A stretch of DNA of 19,297 nucleotides, taken from NCBI GenBank assembly GCA_021151535.1, contig JAGKXC010000040.1, positions 1-19,297 on the forward strand. The letters run 5' to 3'. The stretch is from Sphingobacteriia bacterium. Lineage in GTDB: Bacteria; Bacteroidota; Bacteroidia; NS11-12g; UBA955. Under the pieces are notes generated by a model. It ran no database searches. It was given only the letters and a program-made list of their open reading frames with translations, and was not told the DNA's origin. The position numbers were made by a program, and so were the translations under genes. Positions within the stretch are counted from its first letter, which is position 1. Every line of letters begins with the position of its first letter. Shown in pieces: positions 1-6,226 of this stretch.

Positions 1-2503
1 ATGTTATTTGAATATTTGATTGAAGTTTGAATTCATGGTTCCATAGTGATAATTGCTTGTGGTAATTCGAATTGATTCTCAATTGTGTGAAACCATTGAT
101 GTGCAATTTTGGATGCCAAGTTCTACTCAGTATTCGCTGGCTCAATTCTACAAATACACTCCCTATATCAGATCGGTAATTAAGTAAATCAACAGATGAA
201 ATGGAAGACAGCTTTTGATACCAACCATCGCTTCTAAACGAAACACCAAATTGTGATTGACTGTTTTTGGAAAAAGTTTTCTTAACTGCTAAATCCGAAT
301 GAAATAAAGAGTTTCTATAATAACTTAGCTCTGAAATGGTAAAACTTCTAGATCTCCAGTAAAAACTTTGTATTAATTCTAAGTTTTTGGGTAACCGTAT
401 TTTTTGGTCGAAATTTAAACCGAGTCTTCCCATGGTAAATGAAGTGAAAGCATGCAACTGCATCAAATGTCTTGATCGAATATCGCTAATTTCTATGCGT
501 AAATTTGGCGTTAATGGGCTATTTGCCAATTGGTTGAAATTATTTGTTAGGTAATATCCTAATTTTAAGTTCTCATAATTGGTAAACTGCAACGACGCAT
601 GTTTTAAATAATAAGAATTCTGAAGCCTCTGTACTTGAAATTCGCCATGATAGTATAAAGGTAAATTTCCTGTTATCCTTTTATTCCATGATCTTTTGGG
701 GAATTTTGAAACAAATTGGAACGGCATTAATTTGGGTGTTAAAAGGGTATCATTAAATACCATTTCCAAAGAACCAATCTCTTGATTTAAACTCTGCTTT
801 ATCAAGGAAATAATTTCCTGTTTCGTTTCCGTGTGTACTTCAAAAATTTCTACTACGGGTTTTTTGTTATCATAAGAAATTTCCCAAATAACTTTATCAA
901 TGAGCTTGTGATAAAAAAAACTCCCTTTATTTCCTGTATGCCAAGTAAGATCCTCTTTGTTGGCAAACTCAATAAATCGCAACTTCCAAACACCACTGCT
1001 TCCATCAGAATAACTATATCGATTTTCGGATTCTTGAGCAATTGATTTTATGAAACTTGGCTTATCCAAAGTGTCTATTCTAAGAGTTTGAAAAGACTTA
1101 TTCAGATGATTATACAAATGAAACTTAAGCAAATATTTCTTTGACTTCAATGCACTTCCTCCCGTAAATTGTTCTTGACAGATAATTAAACTTTGATTTT
1201 GAAAGGTTCCCAGTTGAATCATTTCTTGATTCTTGATCAAGTCTATAATCACGAAGTTGTTTACATTAAACAAGTTGTATGCGTAATAGGTAATACCATG
1301 AAAACACTGGTCAATTGTAAGTTTAAAAGTAGAAACAATTAACTTTTTAGTCTTTAGATTATACGTATATGTTTTTAATAATCCACCAAGTGATTGATTT
1401 ACAGTGACTAATCCTCGGATGCTGTCAAACTGTATCTTTACTTGAGATAATCTTCTTTTATTGTTAACATCTGTAGTTTCGATTTGAAACAATACTAAGT
1501 TTTTCTTCGTTCTTGTGTTGATACTTTTTACTAAAATTTCATCTGGCTGATAACAAATCAGATACAAATTACTTTCTGTTCCTTTTGCAATATCTAATAT
1601 GGGTTGATATTTAAAGCTTGAATTCCATTTCACATCGGATCGATTTTCCTTTCTAATATTTTTATCAACTTGTCTAATTTCTTTGATCCATTCATCAAAT
1701 TGCTGGTGGTATTGAAACTGAAAGGCTTCTTCAATAGATTGAGTGAATTTTACGATAAACCAAAAAGAAGAAATTGCAGTATGATTTCCTTGCTTTAGTA
1801 TCTGACTCCATAAGTATTTTCCAAATATCAATTGAGCCCTAGCTGGAATAGTTTGTAATTTTTTAAAAGCTCCAATCTGTTCAAAATAGGAATACTCGTC
1901 TTCATCATAAGCCGACCAAGAGGAAGCCTGTATCGCGCAATATCCTAGAATTAGCCATTTAGGTAAATGCCTTGAATCACTGTTGCTAATTCTCTGCTTT
2001 AAACCAAAACCTCCTAGAAACTCTTGCAATAGGAAATAATTGGTGTATAGGGCGATATCTTCTTTTATTTCATTGAAGTTCAAGTACAATCCAAGTGGAA
2101 AGGTTTTATCAATTCCATATTCACTTTTTAATCCTTGGTAATCTTGCCATAATTGCGTTTGTTTTAATAAAGTTTGATGCGTCACATCATCAAAACACAA
2201 TTCAAAATATATATCGCCAGAAGTTTTATAACCTATTTGATTTTCTGCTTTTTGAAGTGTTCTATCGGCATATGCAAATAGACTATCTATGATATATTTC
2301 TCACTTTGGCTCAATAAACGATCTTTTGTAAGGATGAGATTTATCCTTTTGTAATTGAGTGTAATAATTTCCTTTTTTGATTCGCCAAATACGTGAGAAC
2401 CAATAAAAAACAGTGGTACCAAAAGTATGATTCGAAGAATGAACCTACTTTTTGCTTCTAATTTATTGTAGCAGATTGCGGTATGAAAATTTTTTACTTT
2501 CAA
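1..2503 (-). CDS. Large envelope protein: degenerate peptidase-MA-like domain, TolB-like propeller, outer-membrane barrel (3' end off window)
   Basis: The minus strand is open without a stop from 2503 to the left edge (834 codons plus one base), so the C-terminus is missing. The frame has no ATG upstream of the signal peptide; the best start is TTG at 2503, and an in-frame TAA lies further upstream. Residues about 20-40 form a signal peptide (ILRIILLVPLFFIGS, likely cut after VFG). Residues about 45-260 are helical and resemble the peptidase-MA-like (gluzincin) domain of Bacteroidota TolB-like proteins. Where that family has HEFRH, this protein has QEFLG (E161), and the later P-W-F-x-E-G motif is PKWLILGY (W183), so the zinc ligands appear lost. 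Residues about 290-600 look like a beta-propeller. From about 610 on, alternating aromatic/polar strands suggest an outer-membrane barrel. The domain assignment comes from remembered family patterns, not a search. The function is unknown, probably structural or binding at the outer membrane. Confidence 0.7.
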   Translation of the reverse strand, partial: MKVKNFHTAICYNKLEAKSRFILRIILLVPLFFIGSHVFGESKKEIITLNYKRINLILTKDRLLSQSEKYIIDSLFAYADRTLQKAENQIGYKTSGDIYFELCFDDVTHQTLLKQTQLWQDYQGLKSEYGIDKTFPLGLYLNFNEIKEDIALYTNYFLLQEFLGGFGLKQRISNSDSRHLPKWLILGYCAIQASSWSAYDEDEYSYFEQIGAFKKLQTIPARAQLIFGKYLWSQILKQGNHTAISSFWFIVKFTQSIEEAFQFQYHQQFDEWIKEIRQVDKNIRKENRSDVKWNSSFKYQPILDIAKGTESNLYLICYQPDEILVKSINTRTKKNLVLFQIETTDVNNKRRLSQVKIQFDSIRGLVTVNQSLGGLLKTYTYNLKTKKLIVSTFKLTIDQCFHGITYYAYNLFNVNNFVIIDLIKNQEMIQLGTFQNQSLIICQEQFTGGSALKSKKYLLKFHLYNHLNKSFQTLRIDTLDKPSFIKSIAQESENRYSYSDGSSGVWKLRFIEFANKEDLTWHTGNKGSFFYHKLIDKVIWEISYDNKKPVVEIFEVHTETKQEIISLIKQSLNQEIGSLEMVFNDTLLTPKLMPFQFVSKFPKRSWNKRITGNLPLYYHGEFQVQRLQNSYYLKHASLQFTNYENLKLGYYLTNNFNQLANSPLTPNLRIEISDIRSRHLMQLHAFTSFTMGRLGLNFDQKIRLPKNLELIQSFYWRSRSFTISELSYYRNSLFHSDLAVKKTFSKNSQSQFGVSFRSDGWYQKLSSISSVDLLNYRSDIGSVFVELSQRILSRTWHPKLHINGFTQLRINSNYHKQLSLWNHEFKLQSNIQIT

Positions 2504-2561
2504 AAAAAATGTTCTTGCCCCGAAGTTAGTAATTTTAGAATAACTACAGTAAATTACTTGT

Positions 2562-2569
2562 TATTTTTG
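2562..2569 (+). promoter_or_regulatory. Putative Bacteroidota -7 element for rocD
   Basis: TATTTTTG matches the TAnnTTTG consensus exactly and lies 14 bases before the rocD ATG, in the 80-bp gap divergent from the left-edge gene. No clear -33 TTTG is visible about 19 bases upstream, so the call rests on the -7 box and its position. Confidence 0.5.
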
Positions 2570-2583
2570 CAATTGTAAAGTTT

Positions 2584-3810
2584 ATGTCAAAAACTCAGTT
2601 TTATATCGATTTAGAAAATCAATTTGGTGCCCATAATTACCACCCACTTCCTGTTGTTTTAAAAGAAGGAAAGGGGGTAGTGGTAACTGATGTTGATGGC
2701 AAAGAATATTTTGACTTTCTTTCGGCATATAGTGCTGTTAACCAAGGACACTGTCATCCCAAAATTATTGAAGCATTACATGTTCAATCGCAGAAGATAA
2801 CGTTAACTTCTAGGGCATTTCACAACGACCAATTGGGTGAATATGAAAAATTCATTACTAATTTACTTGGATTTGATCGTGTTTTGCCGATGAATACAGG
2901 TGTTGAAGGGGGAGAAACAGCAATTAAACTTGCAAGGAAATGGGGTTACGAGGTAAAAGGCATTCGTTCTAATCAAGCGAGAATTGTATTTGCACATGGT
3001 AATTTTTGGGGAAGAACGATTGCTGCTATATCTTCATCGCAAGATGCCGATAGTTATGGCAATTTTGGACCCTTTGTGCCCGGTTATGATATCGTTCCAT
3101 ATAATGATTTAAACCAATTGGAGGCGGCTTTAAGCAATCCCAATGTGGCTGCTTTTATGGTTGAGCCAATACAAGGTGAAGCTGGAGTAATTGTACCTAT
3201 GGATGGTTACTTAAAAGGAGTTCGGGAATTGTGTGATAAGTATAATGTTTTGTTTATTGCAGATGAAGTTCAAACTGGCTTGGCGAGAACTGGCAAAATG
3301 CTATGTTGTGACCATGAATCAGTAAAACCAGACATTTTGATATTGGGTAAAGCATTGGGTGGTGGGGTATTGCCAGTGAGCGCGGTTTTAACAAGTAATG
3401 AGATTATGAATGTGCTTCATCCTGGACAACATGGTTCAACTTTTGGTGGAAATCCACTAGCTTGTGCTGTAGCCACGGCATCTTTAAAAGTGCTTGTTGA
3501 TGAAAATTTAGCAGAAAATGCCAATAATCTTGGTGAAACGTTTAGAGCGGGTTTACAAAAGATTTCATCGCCATTGATACTCGAAGTTAGGGGTAAAGGA
3601 TTATTGAATGCCATTGATATTAAACCATTTGGCGATAATAAAACCGCTTATGATGTGTGCTTGAAATTACTTGAGAATGGACTTTTAGCAAAACAAACAC
3701 ATACACATACAATTCGATTTGCCCCACCGTTGGTAATAAATGAAAATCAATTAATTAAAGCATTAGGTATAATAGAAAATACAATTCTTTCATTAGAAAA
3801 TGTGAAATAA
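2584..3810 (+). CDS. rocD: Ornithine aminotransferase (ornithine-oxo-acid transaminase)
   Basis: This PLP-dependent class III aminotransferase interconverts ornithine and 2-oxoglutarate with glutamate-5-semialdehyde and glutamate, linking arginine breakdown to proline and glutamate. The 408-residue protein is full length and closely resembles mitochondrial OAT. The N-terminal GAHNYHPLPVVL, then YSAVNQGHCHPKI, SRAFHN, PMNTGVEGGE, GNFWGRT and VEPIQGEAGV are all OAT hallmarks. D227 in IADEVQTG is the PLP-ring aspartate and K256 in LGKALGGG the Schiff-base lysine. The HGSTFGGNPL segment that contacts the cofactor phosphate across the dimer is intact. The first ATG is used, 14 bases after a TAnnTTTG box. 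It is cytosolic and transcribed alone or together with the following tRNA. The family resemblance leaves little doubt. Confidence 0.95.
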   Translation: MSKTQFYIDLENQFGAHNYHPLPVVLKEGKGVVVTDVDGKEYFDFLSAYSAVNQGHCHPKIIEALHVQSQKITLTSRAFHNDQLGEYEKFITNLLGFDRVLPMNTGVEGGETAIKLARKWGYEVKGIRSNQARIVFAHGNFWGRTIAAISSSQDADSYGNFGPFVPGYDIVPYNDLNQLEAALSNPNVAAFMVEPIQGEAGVIVPMDGYLKGVRELCDKYNVLFIADEVQTGLARTGKMLCCDHESVKPDILILGKALGGGVLPVSAVLTSNEIMNVLHPGQHGSTFGGNPLACAVATASLKVLVDENLAENANNLGETFRAGLQKISSPLILEVRGKGLLNAIDIKPFGDNKTAYDVCLKLLENGLLAKQTHTHTIRFAPPLVINENQLIKALGIIENTILSLENVK

Positions 3811-3823
3811 TCATTGTATTTAC

Positions 3824-3831
3824 TATATTTG
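3824..3831 (+). promoter_or_regulatory. Putative -7 element driving tRNA-Leu and the TPR gene
   Basis: TATATTTG matches TAnnTTTG and ends 7 bases before the mature 5' end of tRNA-Leu, the spacing expected if transcription starts just upstream of the tRNA. No convincing -33 TTTG is seen. No other exact box lies between here and the TPR start codon, so the TPR gene probably depends on this promoter. Confidence 0.5.
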
Positions 3832-3838
3832 CAACCCC

Positions 3839-3924
3839 GCTCGGGTGGCGGAATAGGTAGACGCGCAGGACTTAAAATCCTGTTGTCAGCAATGACAGTA
3901 CGGGTTCGATTCCCGTCCCGAGCA
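3839..3924 (+). tRNA. tRNA-Leu (anticodon UAA)
   Basis: The 86-nt sequence folds as a class II tRNA. Acceptor GCTCGGG (3839-3845) pairs with CCCGAGC (3917-3923), with discriminator A3924. The anticodon stem CAGGA/TCCTG encloses the loop CTTAAAA, giving anticodon TAA at 3873-3875 (leucine). The long variable arm TGTCA-GCAA-TGACA is typical of Leu/Ser tRNAs, and the T arm CGGG-TTCGATT-CCCG is intact. CCA is not encoded (the next bases are CAAA), so it must be added after processing. The mature 3' end is only four bases from the next start codon. Confidence 0.97.
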
Positions 3925-3928
3925 CAAA

Positions 3929-4936
3929 ATGATAAGATTAGCGGTTATCATCATCAGTTTGCTAATCTTTGCTAACTGCAGCAATAGCAATAAATACAAT
4001 CGTTTTATTAGTGAAACAGATACTGCCTATTCGGCGGATATTCGTTCCGTTTCTGCTAAAATCAATAGCGATCCTTCCAATCCAGAACTCTATTATTTGA
4101 GAGCGAATGCTTTTTTCTTTGAAAAGAACTTCAAAGAAGCGATTGCAGATATTCAAGTGGCTTTGGAAATCAATAACCAGCAACCACTTTATCATTATAA
4201 ATTGGCAGAGTGTATGCTTTCTCAAGATTCAGCCAATGCCAAAGCTTCTCAAGAACACCTTGAAACAGCATTGAAATTAAAACCCGATTATGCAGAAGCC
4301 AAATTCTTTTTGGCTAAGTTGTTGTTGGCAAGACAGCAATATGATAAAGCCATCGCTTTCTACAAAGAACTAGAGAAAATTCCTGATTATCGTGAAAATG
4401 CGATGATATATGAGTCAGTGGCTTTTCGAGAACAAAAAGATACTTTAAAATCTTTACAATATATTGAACAAGTTTTGAAGGAAAATCCTCAAAATTATAA
4501 TGCAACCATGCAATTTGCATTATTGTTAATCGCCCAAAATAAACCTACTGCAAAAATGTGGACACAAAAAGCAGTAAATATGAATGAATACAGTGATGAA
4601 GCTTGGTATCATTTGGGCTTGTTAAATCAAAAAGAAAATGCGTTTAAAACCGCCGTTGAAAATTACGAAAGAGCGCTCAAAATTAACCCATCTCATGTTT
4701 TGGCCAAGTATAATATCGCCGTAATTGAATCTGAATTTGAAAACTACAACAATGCCTTAAAACTTTGTTATGAAATTGAAGAAATGAGAACCAACTTCGA
4801 TAAAGGATTCATACTTAAAGGGTATTGTTATGAAAAGTTGAACAATAAAAAAGCCGCCATTGAATCATACAAGGCGGCTTTAATTATCAATCCTCAAGCT
4901 AACTTAGCCAAAGAAGGATTAATGAGATTGAAATAA
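3929..4936 (+). CDS. TPR-repeat lipoprotein
   Basis: The 335-residue protein has a lipoprotein-type signal (hydrophobic VIIISLLIF, then ANC-S with C17), although Asn before the cysteine is unusual. The rest is about eight tetratricopeptide repeats spanning residues ~52-335. Clear examples are NPELYYLRANAFFFEKNF, DEAWYHLGLLNQKENAF with ENYERALKINPSH, and GYCYEKLNNKKAAIESY. Such superhelical scaffolds bind partner proteins, and no catalytic domain is visible. It probably sits on the periplasmic face of a membrane, but its partner cannot be read from the sequence. The ATG starts four bases after tRNA-Leu, and no in-frame start lies upstream outside the tRNA, so the message is likely freed by tRNA 3' processing and begins almost at the start codon. 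Its stop codon abuts that of the convergent neighbour. Confidence 0.85.
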   Translation: MIRLAVIIISLLIFANCSNSNKYNRFISETDTAYSADIRSVSAKINSDPSNPELYYLRANAFFFEKNFKEAIADIQVALEINNQQPLYHYKLAECMLSQDSANAKASQEHLETALKLKPDYAEAKFFLAKLLLARQQYDKAIAFYKELEKIPDYRENAMIYESVAFREQKDTLKSLQYIEQVLKENPQNYNATMQFALLLIAQNKPTAKMWTQKAVNMNEYSDEAWYHLGLLNQKENAFKTAVENYERALKINPSHVLAKYNIAVIESEFENYNNALKLCYEIEEMRTNFDKGFILKGYCYEKLNNKKAAIESYKAALIINPQANLAKEGLMRLK

Positions 4937-5404
4937 TTATTTCTTCTCGAAAATCATTGTTGAATACATAGTATCGGTTGATCCTGAAGGGAAATTGAAC
5001 AAATACTTTCTTGTTAATGTGATTTTCTCACCAGTCATCTTAGCTATATCCCAATTTTGGCTGAAGATCACTACTGATGAAGCATTTGCAGATGACATTC
5101 CCCAAGGAAGCACATCTTCTGCATTATCGCTAGGATCACATTTAGTATTGTTGGTTACTTTAAAAGATGTAGTTGTAGTAAAATCATAGGTATCGTCCTT
5201 TTTACAAGCTTCAATCGACTCAGTTTTTTCTCCTTGACCTGAATCAATCCAAGAAGTTAATGCCCAAGAATGCAACATAAATACTTCTTGTTTTGTTTTT
5301 CCTGAAATGTCAATAGTTCCATTGTTGTTACTGTTTCCATCTCCGCCGCAAGCAGCCAATGCCATCAATCCGATAGCAGAAATTGAATAAATTATCTTTC
5401 TCAT
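4937..5404 (-). CDS. Small lipoprotein, possibly lipocalin-like
   Basis: The 155-residue protein has a clear lipobox: a hydrophobic stretch to LALAAC, with C19 as the lipidated residue, followed by the Gly/Asp/Asn-rich linker GGDGNSNNN. The mature part contains LHSWALTSWID, two cysteines (KAC-x-KDD and TKCDPSD), and predicted beta strands ending in TMIFEKK. The L-x-x-x-W-x-L-T-S-W start, a Thr-rich strand (TYDFTTTTSF) and the C-terminal strands resemble Bacteroidota lipocalin-like lipoproteins, but the match is weak and the ligand unknown. The ATG at 5404 follows a TAnnTTTG box by 12 bases. It is transcribed alone and ends flush against the TPR gene. Confidence 0.8.
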   Translation of the reverse strand: MRKIIYSISAIGLMALAACGGDGNSNNNGTIDISGKTKQEVFMLHSWALTSWIDSGQGEKTESIEACKKDDTYDFTTTTSFKVTNNTKCDPSDNAEDVLPWGMSSANASSVVIFSQNWDIAKMTGEKITLTRKYLFNFPSGSTDTMYSTMIFEKK

Positions 5405-5416
5405 AGGTTATATTTT

Positions 5417-5424
5417 CAAATATA
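5417..5424 (-). promoter_or_regulatory. Putative -7 element for the small lipoprotein
   Basis: On the minus strand the bases read TATATTTG, an exact TAnnTTTG match, 12 bases before the lipoprotein ATG at 5404. A -33 element is not evident. Confidence 0.5.
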
Positions 5425-5463
5425 GGAATTTTGTAAAGTGAATGAAGAAACCAATATGTAATT

Positions 5464-6189
5464 TTACCCAGGCATACGCAAATCGTTGATTACTTCGGCT
5501 GCCATTCTAAGGCCAAATAATGCAGGCATGAATGAAATTGTGCCATAAAAGCTTTTCTTGAAATTGCTTCCGTCTGTTAATTTTACCGAATCGCGATTGA
5601 TTAGCTCTTCGTTAAATACCGCCTTAAAACCTTTGTAAACTCCATGTCGATGTAGTCGTTTTCTTACATTTCTAGCAAATGGACAATTATATGTCTTGGA
5701 AATATCAGTTACTGAAACCTTCGAGGCATCTGTTTTTCCGCCTGCACCCATACTTGATATCAATCGCTGTTGATGTTCAATGCAAGTTTTAATCAAATAC
5801 ACTTTAGGTGTAACAGAATCTATACAATCCATTACGTAATCGAATTTTTCATCGGCTACCAATTGCATTGTGTGTTCTGGCCTTTGAAATGAATCGATTA
5901 CCCTAAGATTAATATCGGGATTAATATCCTTTATTCTATCTGCCATAACCTGCGCTTTCTTTAATCCAACAGTACTGTTTAATGCAGGTAATTGTCTATT
6001 TTTATTCGATACATCTACCACATCGCCATCCACTATGGTGAGATTACCAATTCCGGCTCTGGCAATAAATTCAGCAGCAAAACTGCCAACTCCACCCAAT
6101 CCAACAATCAACACTTTTTTTGAAGCCAATCTCTCAACTGCTTCTTTGCCAATTAACAATTCGGTTCGTTCCAGCCAACTTAAATCCAT
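5464..6189 (-). CDS. tcdA: tRNA threonylcarbamoyladenosine dehydratase
   Basis: TcdA (CsdL/YgdL) uses ATP to dehydrate t6A37 in ANN-decoding tRNAs to the cyclic form ct6A. The 241-residue protein is an E1-like Rossmann adenylating enzyme. The nucleotide loop GLGGVGS lies at residues 30-36, followed by the acidic strand end IVDGDVVDVSNKNRQLPAL, where NRQ is the E1-family arginine site. The family-specific SSMGAGGKTD and CPFARNVRKRL segments come after. The shorter length and GAGGKTD distinguish it from ThiF/MoeB, which carry paired zinc CxxC motifs absent here. The start MDLSWLERTELLIG matches the family N-terminus. A TAATTTTG box lies only five bases before the ATG, suggesting a near-leaderless message. 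It is divergent from the subtilase gene and separated from it by 37 bp. Confidence 0.93.
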   Translation of the reverse strand: MDLSWLERTELLIGKEAVERLASKKVLIVGLGGVGSFAAEFIARAGIGNLTIVDGDVVDVSNKNRQLPALNSTVGLKKAQVMADRIKDINPDINLRVIDSFQRPEHTMQLVADEKFDYVMDCIDSVTPKVYLIKTCIEHQQRLISSMGAGGKTDASKVSVTDISKTYNCPFARNVRKRLHRHGVYKGFKAVFNEELINRDSVKLTDGSNFKKSFYGTISFMPALFGLRMAAEVINDLRMPG

Positions 6190-6194
6190 AAGGG

Positions 6195-6202
6195 CAAAAT
6201 TA
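6195..6202 (-). promoter_or_regulatory. Putative -7 element for tcdA
   Basis: On the minus strand this reads TAATTTTG (TAnnTTTG). Its last G is five bases from the tcdA ATG, so the predicted transcription start falls at or within a base or two of the start codon. It lies 12 bp from the opposing box of the subtilase gene. Confidence 0.5.
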
Positions 6203-6214
6203 ATCCCTTACAAC

Positions 6215-6222
6215 TACCTTTG
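6215..6222 (+). promoter_or_regulatory. Putative -7 element for the secreted subtilase
   Basis: TACCTTTG matches TAnnTTTG, and four bases (CATC) separate it from the chosen ATG at 6227. The mRNA would begin at or beside the start codon. This box also supports the 6227 start over a longer reading frame that overlaps tcdA. Confidence 0.5.
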
Positions 6223-6226
6223 CATC

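Noticed and set aside
833..2292. Small open frames on both strands within the left region
   Set aside because: They lie inside a single uninterrupted minus-strand frame of more than 830 codons with a signal peptide and coherent domains; the small frames have no recognisable features.
6035..6226. A 64-codon N-terminal extension of the subtilase
   Set aside because: It is antisense to the tcdA Rossmann domain, while a signal peptide and a promoter box point to ATG 6227.
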